From positions 112,742,680 to 112,806,679 of the forward strand of contig CM019831.1 of NCBI GenBank assembly GCA_009763385.1: a DNA stretch of 64,000 nucleotides. Direction: 5' to 3'. Below the pieces are notes generated by a model. The model was given only the letters and a program-made list of their open reading frames with translations, was not told the origin of the DNA and did not search any database. Each line of letters begins with the position of its first letter. Positions within the stretch are counted from its first letter, which is position 1. Positions 52,501-63,966 of this stretch are shown one piece after another. This DNA comes from Coix lacryma-jobi var. lacryma-jobi (taxonomy: Eukaryota > Streptophyta > Magnoliopsida > Poales > Poaceae). Made by a program: the position numbers and the translations under genes.

Positions 52501-54725
52501 CATTAGGCTCTAGAGCATATGTTCAATGTAGCAAGTAACAAAATACACGTATAAGTATAAGTACAAGTATATTATAGTGCCCAAGTATCTAGTCCATCGA
52601 ATCCCAACACATTTCACAAATCTGTCCCATCGAGACCATGACCTCAAGGTCTATTAGACTCCTAGTCCATCACTGCTTTTATCGTAAAAACTCTAATTTA
52701 TGAGGAAATTAAGCTCCCACCCTTTATCATTTCAATAGCCTTAAGCTGAACTTTAACCATTTAGTGATAAAAACCCATCATTACATTCCTAGTTACCAAT
52801 AGCATGGGGACATCCATGACCATGGACACAACCTTACATAAAGGTTTACACACTCTATAGAGGTTATGCACCTGCACTGACATGAGGCCATCATTAGTTG
52901 AACATAGGTCAAAATGCAGCATCGGTATAGAGTCACCTGAGACATAACCAGCACACTTGATATTGTGAACTATATTCTATTCCTTGAGTCTCTTACCCCT
53001 AATGGAGCGAAAATGGGTTTAAGGTAGGGAGAATTTTCATTCGCCTCTCGTAACACCCTATATATCCCCACAGCAATAGCGATGATACTAGCTAGCTCTG
53101 TCGTAATCTTTGATAGAGCCTGACCCATAACACGTCACGTGGAGTGTATGTGTGATGACACCTAGCCCAATTTGAATTTGGAATATAATGGCCCATGTTG
53201 CATATTGATGTGATATTGCGGGGGATTAGCAACACATTAGTTGTTGAGAGTGGGTTACCAACATATAAGTCTTCTAGAGTACGTCCATACCACCCCCTTA
53301 TTAACTCTTTTATGTGAAGCAAGGATAAAAGCATAAGTGAGTCAGTGATAGTTCATGGTTCATTTAGCATACAGAGTGGATCTATGATATTTGGACTCTA
53401 GCAATACATTTGGTATTAGAGTCAACCTTCATAGACATGAGGGTGTTCAGTTCAGGGACATGGACATGGGGTACATGTAGGACCTACGGGGTGCATGACA
53501 TGACATATGTGCTGGCACAAGACATATAGTGATGTATGCTAAGAATGAACACTATATTCTTGATCATCATTTTCACGTCGGGCCTTTTAAAGAGGAGGAG
53601 TGTACCATTATAATACCAATCAGTTCAAACTACAAATCTACTATTCATGTTGAGTGAACTACACACTACCAGCAACCCACTTATAGTTTTGTCCTTCACA
53701 TAAAAGGGTTAACCCAAGGATGGAGGTATAAACTATTTAAGACTTAGTGTTGGTCTAACCACATTCTCACATTAACAAGAAACATGGGGCCACTATGGGA
53801 CAAATTCAAATTGGGACGGATGTCACAGTGTATGAGATAGTCCCATGAGCATAGTTATCCAACTTAGTCCTTAAGAACAAGGGAAGACTTCTCCTTTGAA
53901 TGGAAGTCATCTCCTTGCACCTCTTAGAGGCACCTCCAATTATAAGTGAAACCCACCAACAAAACACCACATTCGCATGGAACCTCAAGGTGTACCCACC
54001 ATAGGTAACCTGATAGGGTGCTCAGGTCACACCCTCGTAGCATGACATAGTTGTTTGAACTTTGTCAACAATCTTGCCTAGATCGAGACATCCTGACCAC
54101 TCACCCAATACTCACACGCACCATAACTCTCCTATGATCACCAATTAGAACTTCGTGCCTACCATATCACCCAAGTCATCCTATGGCATTAAACTGTTTC
54201 TACATATCCACAACAAGTTCATGATAACATAGAGTAGAGTGGATAAATGAAATAAGTAAAGCATATAAACTAATTCTAATAATAGATTAGACAAGGTAAT
54301 AGATGATAATAAGGCAAGGTTCAGACAACACTATCATACTAGTAGAAATACCAAACAATGAATCACTAGAATTTCTATTTGCATGCATAATTAGATCTAA
54401 AACATTGAGCTCATTTCAAGAAAAATATTGGTAATTGTTTCATATTTATTCTCTAAGTTGAACTTAAGTAGATATGAATTTCTAAAGATTAAACCAAATT
54501 TGAGGAAACTAATTAATAAGGTTCGTTCTGAAAAATAATGAGCATTCCACATGTCATGTTTACATCAACATGACATCATAGGGGGGGTGTTATTGATAGG
54601 TGGGGACCATATGTCCATGGGCCAGCGGGTTCAGGCCTTGTCAAGGTTGGAGAAGGTTAGGCTTGGATTAGGTTTGGGCTTAGTCAGCCCTAATATCATC
54701 TATTGCTTTTGGAATGGATCCTAGG
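52501..54725. other. Unrecognised AT-balanced intergenic DNA
   Basis: No gene, RNA or delimited element is recognised here. All frames are short and without domains. A few phrases (GGACGGATGTCACAGTGTATG, CCTAATGGAGCG) suggest decayed retrotransposon DNA but cannot be assigned. Confidence 0.4.
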
Positions 54726-54729
54726 ATTT

Positions 54730-54991
54730 GATTTTGTGCCGCCCTTTGGTCCATAGTAGACCATGACATGGCTCATGGTGGGCCATGGCACTTCCACGTG
54801 CACCTCTACGCATGGAGCAAGATAGAGGAACAATGCATGATGCGCAAGTCCCACATATTTTGATTTTGTGCCCCTTTGGTCCAAAGTAGACCATTACATG
54901 GTTCATGGTGGGCCATGGAACTTCCACGTGCACCTTTACGCATGGAGCAAGATAGAGGAACAATGCATGATGTGAAAGTCCCACATCTTTT
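54730..54991. repeat. Tandem duplication, two 130-bp units
   Basis: Units 54730-54861 and 54862-54991 share GATTTTGTGCC, CTTTGGTCCA.AGTAGACCAT, CATGGTGGGCCATGG, CTTCCACGTGCACCT and GGAGCAAGATAGAGGAACAA, with about ten differences. Downstream, 55010-55076 ends in GGGATGGAGGGAGTA, one end of a broken Stowaway element. The stretch 55080-56450 shows nothing recognisable. Confidence 0.88.
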
Positions 54992-56996
54992 GTACTCCTC
55001 CCCACCAAGCAGTAGTTGAAAAACTTTGACTCTCCAAGATTCTTGAAAATGGCTTATAATTTGGGATGGAGGGAGTATTTTTTAGCGAGTACTTCCTCAC
55101 TAGATTTGGATATTGGTGTGGTTCATTGACAATGTCAACTTGTTCTACCCTAGGGAATAGAGGTTGATGTGATAGTTTTGGTGAAGTAAATCTGGTGAAT
55201 TCAGGCAGTGGTATGGTAGCTACAGCTCACCAATGTTCTTTGGGCTAGAGATGTTAAGAAGATCTCACTTGAGCACATGTTTACATGAAGACAAGTTGAC
55301 TTGCACACCCTAGAAATGATTTAGGTGATAGAGGTAGCATCACTGATGGCCCTTGATCATCATGGAGCATTACCATAGGCAATTGTACATGGTAGGGCTT
55401 GGTGGAATCGTGCACAGAGGGGAAAGAAAGAGGGCAATATGCGACAAGGATGTATATAAACATGATGTAGCATGTGGGATCAAGTCATCTAGGCCTTGAG
55501 GTTGGAGATGGTCGTCATTATTAAGTATGCTTGGAACCTTGGTGACGCCATGTGTGTTGTGGCGTCATAGTCATGAGGGTAGGGCCATACTGCCAGAGTG
55601 ACACCATGCTCATGGAGTTATGACAAAATTGAATGCCATGGAGGGCATGGGTGGCTTAGAGCTTGTCGATTCTAATGGTGCTTGGTGGGGACTTGGCTGA
55701 CATCTTTGTTGGGATATAAGTCCCAGCATGTAAGCAGCATAGGGTGGACCTTCAGCAAGGCGAAGGCATAAGAATGTGGGACAACACACATGGGTAGGTG
55801 AATTAGAGTTTTGTTCATTAATTGTCCTCTTACATGGGGCTTGCTTCCCCCTTTTATAGGTCACCGGACAGGATGTAGTCCTTTTATTTTTCTACCCTCC
55901 AACTGGATATTCGGTTACGCTAGCTAGCTCCTAGGCACAATGGGTCTTCTCTTCTTGAACCGCATTGCCTCGATGGCCTTACGATGGGCTCATTGGAGAA
56001 AAATTATCAAAATTTCATAGAAAATAACATAGTTATTTATATTTATCCTTTCTATAAAATTTAAAATGCATAATTTATTTTATGATCGTCACAACATCCA
56101 TAATATAAGTTAATATTGGCAATAATAGAGTGCAATTCTATTGAGTCTATATCAAACTAAAATACAACCTTGATAGTTTTTTCTCTTGTTGTAAAACACA
56201 AAAATATTCTAGATGTTAAGGTACCATAACTTTAATTTTGATACTATAAAGTATTGCTATAATTCAAAAATTGAGTTTCGTAACCTTTTTAAGAACCCAT
56301 AAAAATCTATAGTTATAAGAACTTAATTGATGAGGAGTCAAGGATTGCTCCATGAGAATGGTCTCATTTTTTTTCAAAAGGCAGTCCTCGTTAGGCGGGA
56401 CGCTAAAGGTACATTTATTTTGTCTAGATTAGACAATAAAGTATGCTTAAATTTTTAATTTTTTTAGACCATAGGATAAATCCTGCTTATATTGAAAGCA
56501 AAGTAACTATTGGGAAAACCAGCTTACAAAAGAGACACATAACAACATAAATACATCCCACCACAACACAAACGATACTAGCTAACATACACTGAGAAAA
56601 ACGACATGGAAACAAACACTTTCAAACTGCACTCAAGAGACCAAACTCTAGATCACCTACAAAAGCGCTTAGACATCGGTTCTATAGAAACTCAAACTCC
56701 AACACAACTTCTTATCTCTACTGTTGTCTTCAGCTTGAGACGATCACCATCCCTAAAGCCCCTCCTGCAACTTCATCAGTGTGTCCTCCATCTTCAGCCT
56801 CTCTTTTCCCTTCAGGTTCTTCATCCACTGCGATAGAAAACCCATGGCTCTATAAGCAACATCTTTAGGAGATTTAATAAGATGGTTATTGAACATCCAG
56901 TCATTTCAACTCTTCCACAAGCTCCAAGTGATACTAGCCAAAACAAAAAGGAGTTGGACTATCTCTAAAATTTTCGAGACCCAAACTTATCATGTC

Positions 56997-57251
56997 TTAA
57001 TAATGTTGTCTAGAAGTCGGCGTTACATCCCATCTCAGACTCACTCTTACCCACACCCAAATAACCTGAGCAACAGTACAATTGAAAAACAAATGATCTC
57101 TAGTTTCAAATTTTCCACAATATTTATATTTCCCAGGACCTTTTCCTTTCCTTTCTTTGTGATGTTCTCCAGTGAGCACTCTATCATGCCAGAGCATCCA
57201 CATAAAGATTCTCACTTTAATAGGGACTTTCACTTTCCAGATTGCAGTCAT
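56997..57251 (-). pseudogene. LINE zf-RVT domain fragment
   Basis: The 84-codon frame holds VPIKVRIFMWMLWHDRVLTGEH and, further on, Cys and His residues in KYCGKFETRDHLFFNC, matching the zinc-finger domain that follows reverse transcriptase in plant LINEs. Confidence 0.8.
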
Positions 57252-57339
57252 TCTAGTGTCAATCTAGTCGTTGTGTTTCATGAATCTATATATTGATTTT
57301 GTTGTAAATTTGCCTGATGATTCGAGGGCCAACAATAGC

Positions 57340-58101
57340 TGTTGGGGTGGTACCTAGGTCGTAGGCGCCTCCGGCCCGCAGGGTGAAGAGACTTTCACGC
57401 GAATGGTATATGCTATCGGGCGAGCAAGCCCGGTGGACCGAGCTTTCGCACGAAAGAGGCCAGAGATGGTCGGGGCCCATGACTTGAAGCAGCTTTCATG
57501 CGAAAGCACACCGACATAGGAGTAAGCCCACCGGGCTGTGCTTTCACGCGAAAGAGGCCAAAGACGGACAGGCCTGTGAACCGAAGCAGCTTTCGCGCGA
57601 AAGCGCACCAGCCGGCGAATGAGCCCGCCGAGTCGAGCTTTCGCGCGAAAGAGGCCAAAGGCGCACCAGGAAACTTTCGTGCGGAAGGGGCGTGACATTT
57701 TTGGTGAGGCACTTCCGCCGTTCTCACCCTTGGTTTTCGAGGTCTTCGCAGGTTGTCGGAGATTTCAGTCAAGGGGAGCAGGCCCACCAGTCGGAGGGAG
57801 GAACCAGGGGACTTCGGGCCCACCGAAGTACGGGTTCACGATGGTGCCTTGCAGGCCGGAGGGAGCGGCAGGAGCCATGAAGTAGTTGAGAAGGGCATCG
57901 TTGTAATTATGACAGAGTGGTTAAAGGGGCATTCTTGTACTTTCAAACTGCTTCAGATTAATATAAAAGCCCCGAGCCTCCCACCGTGCGGGGGGAGAAG
58001 ACTGTTCACTTTGCCTAACTCTCCCGACTCCTTTCGTCTTTGGCTTGCGCATTCACTCGTGCATCAACCGGCTGTCTTAGGGTTTCGGCCCTAAGACAAC
58101 A
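57340..58101 (+). mobile_element. Solo LTR with ATAGC target duplication
   Basis: It starts TGTTGGGGTGGTACC and ends CCTAAGACAACA (TGTTG...CAACA), flanked by ATAGC (57335-57339 and 58102-58106). A TATA box, ATATAAAAGCC, lies at about 57961-57971, setting plus orientation. The upstream half holds at least five palindromes of the form CTTTCGCGCGAAAG. It is 762 bp with no internal region, and is inserted in a LINE. Confidence 0.9.
57439..57640. repeat. CTTTCGCGCGAAAG palindrome series in solo LTR
   Basis: CTTTCGCACGAAAG, CTTTCATGCGAAAG, CTTTCACGCGAAAG, CTTTCGCGCGAAAG and CTTTCGCGCGAAAG occur at spacings of about 50 bases, alternately followed by AGGCC or preceded by GAAGCAG. They lie in the U3 part upstream of the TATA box. 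Confidence 0.88.
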
Positions 58102-58106
58102 ATAGC

Positions 58107-58620
58107 GTATATTCCTCCTCATTTAATTGGACCAGCTCTAGAGCTTCTTGAAGATCATTCCACTCAGCCACCTCTTCATTGCCTAATCTTCTTCTCGTGT
58201 CCAGGTTCCAATCTCTTCCACCCAGACCAGCTACCATGATGTGTTGTTGTCTACTAGTCCTGAACAACCTAGGGTATTTGATTTTGAGAGGACACTCCCA
58301 ACCATACATCTAACCAAAACCTTACTTTCCTTCCATTTCCAACAATCTATTTGGTTCCTTTTTCATACCACTCTCTGACCTTCACAAAGCCTTGCCAAAA
58401 ATGTGAACTGCCCCTCTGCTTACTTTGACAAAAACTCTTCTCTTTCAGATATTATTTCCTCTTTACAACCTCCAGAGCCAGACTTGTTTCACTTCTATCC
58501 AGCGTAAAGATCCATTAGGATAACATGGCAATATTCACAACTCTAGTATCAATAAAACCAAGACCACCAAACTCTTTAGGCACAGCTAAGGCTTCCCACT
58601 TGATCATTTAGATGACATAT
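58107..58620 (-). pseudogene. LINE RT-flank fragment, upstream of the solo LTR
   Basis: It joins in order with 56997-57334 once the LTR is taken out. It encodes GGLGFID, SSHFWQGFVKVREWY and RKVRFWLDVWLG-like blocks in shifted frames, then YPRLFRTSRQQHIMVAGLGG and EEVAEWNDLQEALELVQLN in the open stretch 58107-58309. Confidence 0.75.
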
Positions 58621-58666
58621 GGCAATATTCATAATTGTAGTATCAATAAAACCAAGACCACCAAAC
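58524..58666. repeat. About 50-bp duplication at LINE fragment edge
   Basis: ACATGGCAATATTCACAACT and the following TAGTATCAATAAAACCAAGA (58524-58573) recur at 58615-58666 with a few changes, leaving a 41-base spacer. The second copy is directly followed by unrelated DNA. Confidence 0.8.
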
Positions 58667-58694
58667 TAAAATTTTCAATTTACGGTTTAATTAG

Positions 58695-59248
58695 CACTAG
58701 TAGACTACAAACTTTTGATCTATATCGAGTTTGGACTTTAGTCCTGGTATTTTTTATGTTTGAGACTAAAGGAATTTTCGTCCCGGGCCAGGTTACCAAC
58801 TGGGAATAAAACTCAGTTTTTAGTCCCATTTGGTGCCCCCAACCCGGACTAAAGGGTGACCTTTTAGTCTTGGTTGATGTTACTAACCCAGACTAAAGGT
58901 CTCTCACCCGGGACTAAAGGTCCCTCATGAGTGAATTCAAAAGGAGAGCATCCAGAACTGTGTCACATGTGTTGTATAGCTGAGTTAGTAAGTAAGTTAC
59001 ACATGAGGCGAGAGGTTCTGGGTTTGAAACTCATGAAGCGCAATTGTGATTTCTAGGATTTATTTTTTTTGTCTTGAGGGTGAGCTTTAGTCCTGGTTGA
59101 GTGATTTTTTTGTCTTAAGGGTGGGCTTTAGTCCCGGTTGAGTGAAAGTCTGAGACATTTAGTCCTGGATTGGTAGTCCCGGTACGTAAAACCAAGACTA
59201 AAGGGGGTTTGGATCCGGGACTAAAGCCTGGTTCTCTACCTGTACGTG
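58695..59248. mobile_element. CACTA miniature, GGGACTAAAGG type, decayed
   Basis: It is related to 24343-24778 through GGACTAAAGG, TTTAGTC..GGTTG and a central tRNA-like segment. The left end CACTAGTAGACTAC (58695) and right end TGTACGTG (59248) are flanked by TAG on each side (58692-58694 and 59249-59251). The right terminus has diverged, so the exact end is less certain. Confidence 0.65.
58973..59035 (+). other. tRNA-like segment inside CACTA miniature
   Basis: TAGCTGAGTTAG matches the A-box at 11 of 12 positions. About 33 bases on, GGTTTGAAACT matches the B-box at 8 of 11. It lies at the same place as in the related miniature at 24343 but on the other strand of the window. Confidence 0.5.
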
Positions 59249-59579
59249 TAGCTAGACATTGCCTGATCTTTTTTAGATAATGAATAGTTCATATCTGGCT
59301 TCATCTATCAACTGATAGAATCAGACCAATTATTACAAAGTTCCATCCAAAATCACACATGTTGTGAAACAAAATAAGCAACATGATGGTAAAGTTTGAC
59401 TACGTGATCAATATGCCTAGTTGACAGTCATCCATTGGAACTAAAAACTACAAAGCTGATGTCTTTAGATGCTGACCGACAAAGGTGAGTTGTTCCTGTA
59501 GATCATCAAGTCGCTGCAATCTTGCACATTACCGAAGCCAGTGCATTCCCCTGAAAAGAACCTGCAAAAAGGATTTTGG

Positions 59580-60374
59580 TCAACATTTGTCAAAAACCAC
59601 CTCATTTCTTGTTAACCAGACTGCCCAACAAAGCACAGACACTGCTGTTAATAGCAATGAATTATACTTTTTGTTGGTCATCTTTGACCACCTACTAAAG
59701 AGGTCATCTATATCATGGGGGTGATATTCCAAAACATATATGTACAGTTCGCCACATGAATTTGGCATAATAATAGTCTAGAAAAAGAAGTTGAATGGTC
59801 TCTGGTTTCTACGGGCCAGGTTATCCTTAGTTAAAATGACACCTTTTCTTAGATACCACAAAAAACTTTAATTTTCATGGGAACTTTTATCTGCCATATA
59901 TCTTGTGATACTCTAACCCCATTGTTAATTAACGCAACATACATAGATTTCACTGAAAAACTTCCAGATGTATTCAGCCCCCAAACAAAAACATCAATTT
60001 CCTCTCGTAAGTTAACATCATGTAAAGAAGCAACAATTCTATGCCCGTCCCTTAAGTTTGTGCCCACTAAATTTCGACGAAAGGAAATGTTTTGTGGAGA
60101 GAACTAAGGACTTTTGCAACAGAATCTTGTTTTCTCCTTACAATGTTGAACAATGCAGGAAATCATCTTTAAGGGGATTATTTCCTAACCAATTGTCTAC
60201 CCAGAACCTGGTTTGCGTCCCATCTTTCACTTTAAATGAATCAAAGCCCAAAAAAGAGTCTTTGATATTCATTATACTTTTCCAGAAGTGGGAATCTGTT
60301 GGTTTTTTGACATAGCTTCCTCTTGTCTTTGATGTATTTATTTCATAAAAGTTCATGCCACATACCATCTTCAT
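59580..60374 (-). pseudogene. LINE C-terminal region with zf-RVT
   Basis: Three open pieces in different frames encode HFWKSIMNIKDSFLGFDSF and GTQTRFWVDNWLGNNPLKDD (60138-60374), FVWGLNTSGSFSVKSMYVAL and IWQIKVPMKIKVFCG (59849-60067), and CWAVWLTRNEVVFDKC (59580-59768). They match in order the conserved tail of plant LINE reverse transcriptases. At least two frameshifts separate them. Confidence 0.82.
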
Positions 60375-60541
60375 CCAATAATTTAAACAACCATTTACTT
60401 AGTAGGCACTTGTTTTGTATGTCCAGATTCTGTATACCTAAACCACCCTGAGACTTGGGTTGACATAAATTTCCAATTTTGCTAGTCTATATTTCCGTTT
60501 ATGTTGGTCATTTTGCCAGTAAAAACGAGATCTAAAGCAGT

Positions 60542-61429
60542 CTATTTTTTTAGAACGCCTCTTGGGAGTTCGAAGAAGGACATCATAGACATCGGTAAAC
60601 TAGACAACACCGAGTTTATCAACACCAGTCGACCCCATACGGAAAGCATTTTCCCTTTCCAACCGCTAAGTCTCTTTTCGATTCTATTCTCGATTGTCTG
60701 CCAATCTTTATTGTTTAGTTTCCTAGTGTTCATGGGTAAGCCCAGGTAACGAAAGGGGTACTTTCCAATGTCACAGCCAAATAACTGCGAATATAACACT
60801 TGTTCTTTAGCTTTGCCAAAGCAGAATATTTCACTTTTTGTGAAAATTGATTTTAAGCCCCGATAGTTGTTCAAAGGTACTAAGTAATAATTTAATATTG
60901 ATCGCTTTTCCACTGTGTCATCCACATATTGGAGAATGGACAAACAATCTTGAATTAGGTGAGGAATAACACCCTCCACCTGCCCTACTTCCTTAGCTCT
61001 GGCAATCAGTATGACTAGCATGTCAGCCACTATATTGAATAGTATTGGCGACATGGGGTCACCTTGTCGTAAGCCTTTTTTTGTCTAGAAGTATGCACCT
61101 AATTGATCATTAACTTTAATGTTAACATTACCCTCCAAGTGAAATTTTCCACCCAACTGCACCATTTTTGTGAAAAAACTTTCATCCTTAACGTTTGTGG
61201 TAGAAAACTCCATTTGACCTTATCATAAGCCTTTTCAAAGTCTATTTTAAAAAATGACTCCATCCTGCTTTTTCGAATGAAGTTCATGAATTGTTTCATG
61301 AAGTATTACTGCACCCTCCATAATATTCCTTCCTGGGAGGAAGGTTGTCTCTGTTGGTCTAATTAACTTTTGGGCAATAGTAGTTAATCTATTGGTTACG
61401 ACTTTAGTGAAGATTTTGAAAAGAGACAT
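60542..61429 (-). pseudogene. LINE reverse transcriptase core
   Basis: It contains FKIFTKVVTNRLTTIAQKLI and TTFLPGRNIMEGAVILHETI, the catalytic block FKIDFEKAYDKVKW, DPMSPILFNIVADML and the active-site box LQYVDDT, then KSEIFCFGKAKE and RYLGLPMN. After DDT the sequence passes directly to VEKRSILN, about eight to ten residues shorter than usual, which indicates a small internal deletion. Stops separate the three open pieces (61429-61247, 61299-61099, 61054-60542). The enzyme is inactive. Confidence 0.87.
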
Positions 61430-62209
61430 TCAACAAACAAATAGGTTTGTATTGTTGAATCACTTTCGCATCCTTCTTTTTAGGTAGCAGGATTAAATTT
61501 CCAAAGTTAAGACGATTTAATGGTAATGAACCATGATGAAAATCCGTAAATTCTAGAAGACCTGATAAAACTCCACAGGGAAACCATTTGGTCTAGGTGC
61601 CTTATTATGCTCCATTTAAAAAATCGCAGCCCTTACTTCTTCATGTGAGAAAATATCTATCAAGTACTCATTTTCCAGCTCAGAGACCTGAGGGATATCA
61701 TCAGTTTGTGACTCATCTAATGTGATTAGAGTTCTCCGATGGTCCAAACAGTTTTTTATAATAGTTGGTAATATGCCTTTTTAATCGGGTATCACCACTT
61801 ATTATATTATTCTCATCCTCTAACTGAAAATATGAGTTTTTCGATGTCTACCATTCACCAACAAATGATAATACTTTGTGTTCGCGTCACCTTCTAGAAG
61901 ATGTTTAACTTCGACCCTTTGGTACCATTTAAGTTCCTCCTTACTACCGGACTTCACTTCTTAAATACACTTGGCAAAAGCTTTGCCAAGTGCCACACTC
62001 AGCAAAGAACACACGACAAAGAAACTAACGACAAAGGGCTCTTTGTCGAGTGCCTTTTATCGGGCACTCGGCAAAGAAAAAACGAAAAAATCCAAAAAAA
62101 GGGATTTTTTTTATTTAATCGGGGCGGGGCCCACTGGGCAGCGCCCGCCTGTCTCCGTCGAAATCGCAAGTTATGGTATTTTGCGCGCAATTTTGTTTAG
62201 CACAGCCGG

Positions 62210-62268
62210 CAGGATTCGAACTCACGACCTCTCATTCGCGCGGAGCCTCCACTATTACTGCACTACAC
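62210..62268 (-). other. tRNA-like segment inside CACTA element
   Basis: The minus strand reads TAGTGCAGTAAT (9 of 12 to the A-box) and, about 32 bases on, AGTTCGAATCC (10 of 11 to the B-box), followed by TGCC. Confidence 0.5.
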
Positions 62269-62344
62269 ACTTGCATAGGTTCCATCTCCGTTTCGGTTCC
62301 CCACATATTATACTAAACCGACTGTAATTTTCTTATTTTAGGCC

Positions 62345-62880
62345 CTAAACAAATTCAAATCAAAAGGTTGTCAACTACAAAGTTTTCTAACTTTTTGAGA
62401 TCTACAACTTTTATTTTAGTAGTTTTTCCATCCGAGGTCGTTTATAAAAATTTGAATTTCAAATTTGACAATTTGAAATGTAGTTTTTGTTGACAAGATT
62501 ATTTCAAATTAAAAAGTTGTCAACTATAAAGTTTCATAGCTTTTCGAGATCTAGAACTTTCATTTTGGTTGTTTCTCCATCTAAGGCATTTTAAAAAATT
62601 CAAATTTCAAAATTGTTAAATTCAAATACAGTTTTGCAAGACAAGATTTCAAATCAAAAAGTTGTCAACTACAAAGTTTTATAACTTTTTGAGATATACA
62701 ACTTTAATTTTGGTTATTTCTTGATCCGAAGTCTTTTGAAAATTTTGAATTTTAAATTTTTCAAATTCGGACGCAGTTTTGTATAACTAGATGACTTCAA
62801 ATTAAAAGTTATCAACTACAAACTTTCATAACTTGTCAAGATCTACAAAGTTTATTTTGGTTGTTTGACCATTTGCGCAT
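62345..62880. repeat. Tandem array, period about 147 bp
   Basis: Anchors related to GATCTACAAC fall at 62399, 62548, 62693 and 62840, with spacings of 149, 145 and 147. The units match those at 8520-9080 and, inverted, 14470-14860. Confidence 0.85.
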
Positions 62881-63648
62881 CCGATATTGTGGTTCTAATA
62901 TTATTCACAAACATTATATATCACTCTTGTAGTTTCATAAACTACCAGAGAGATATGTAAGATTTGTGAACAAATTTATTTTAAGTTTATCAAATGAAGA
63001 AATCACCAAAACAAAGTTGTTCATTTTGATAAGTTAAACAACTTTGTAGTTGATTTTTTTTCATTTGGACTAATTTACTGCTTTAAAATATGATTGAAAA
63101 ATTGGCTTTGTCGAGTGTAAAAAAAACACTCAACAAAGAGCTCTATGCTGAGTGCAAGAAAAAACACTCGACGAAGAAATTCTTTGTCGAGTGCCGAAAA
63201 AACACTCGACAAAGAATTTCTTTGTCGAGTGTTTGTTTTTTGCCGAGTGCCCGAAAAAAGCACTCGGCAAAGTACGAGGCACTCGGCAAAGATTAGTTTT
63301 CCGGTAGTGCCTACCGAAGTAGTTCAGTGATCAGTCTTTGATTTAACACATGCTTTAAATCTAATTCAAAAGTATTAAGGATATCTGATTTTGCCTTCTT
63401 ATCCAATTCTTCTAGTTTATTTAGGATAGTCATTTTTTCTTTCTTATAAGTCTCACTGACATTTTTTGCCCAGCCTTTAAGGTATTGACTCATCCTTCTA
63501 ATTTTTGCTTGTCACCTCTCTATAGAGGAACCATGAACTGTAGTGTTCTGCTACACGTCGGACACCATATCACAAAATCCATCTCTCATCAACCAACCCA
63601 ACTCAAATTTGAATTGAGATTGGTAAGATAAAAGCTGGATTATTTGTG

Positions 63649-63966
63649 TTAATAAAGAGAGGCGTGGTCAGAGATCTCACATGATAAAGCCTGTACAGTG
63701 GTGCCATGATACTTGGACTCAAATTCTGTGCATACAAGGATCCTATGTAGTTTTGCAAAGGTTTGAATCTGTAATTGATTAGCCCAAGTGAACTTTCTTC
63801 CTGACATTTCTATTTGTCTAAGATTTAGGGTATCGATCACAGCATTTAAACATAAAAGGCCATCTATCATTGTAATTATCATTGTTTTTTCATCTTGTCC
63901 ACGAATAATATTAAAATTGCCACCTATAATGATAGGTAAGGCCTCTTTTGAACAGACTCGTATCAC
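63649..63966 (-). pseudogene. LINE endonuclease domain fragment
   Basis: This APE-type endonuclease fragment has IIIGGNFNIIRGQDEKT, GRKFTWANQ and SDHASLY. The first block is usually GGDFN; the Asp-to-Asn change removes a residue expected to bind metal. The fragment lacks its N-terminal third, which lies outside the window or is lost. The 60-codon linker frame at 63311-63493 follows it. Confidence 0.78.

Larger units (their letters stand above)
56455..58667 (-). mobile_element. LINE fragment (3-prime part), split by solo LTR
   Basis: On the minus strand the order is a C-terminal reverse-transcriptase flank (KEFGGLGFIDTRVVNIAM from about 58600, then WYEKGTKQIVGNGRKVRFW, typical of plant non-LTR elements), then the zinc-finger reverse-transcriptase-associated region (WKVKVPIKVRIFMWMLWHDR and HLFFNC near 57000-57240), then a 3-prime UTR and a T-rich stretch (56455-56468) on the plus strand, the expected poly(A) tail. 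Stops and frameshifts are frequent. The 5-prime part is missing, as is usual for LINEs. Confidence 0.8.
61942..63309. mobile_element. CACTA element, CGGCAAAG type
   Basis: The right end TTTTCCGGTAGTG (complement CACTACCGGAAAA) lies at 63309, followed by CCT. The left end TACTACCGGA (first C changed to T) starts at 61942 and is preceded by CCT, so the 3-bp target duplication matches. Subterminal repeats CACTCGGCAAAG and TTTGTCGAGTG fill both arms (61970-62080 and 63105-63290). It interrupts the LINE, whose coding sequence continues on both sides. No transposase is present. Confidence 0.92.

Noticed and set aside
55010..55076. Sequence ending GGGATGGAGGGAGTA
   Set aside because: Looks like one end of a Stowaway element, but no matching left terminus is visible, so no complete element is called.
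57354..57885. Frames of 60-136 codons in the solo LTR with repeated FRAKA/FARK peptides
   Set aside because: The repeats are translations of the CTTTCGCGCGAAAG palindromes, not protein.
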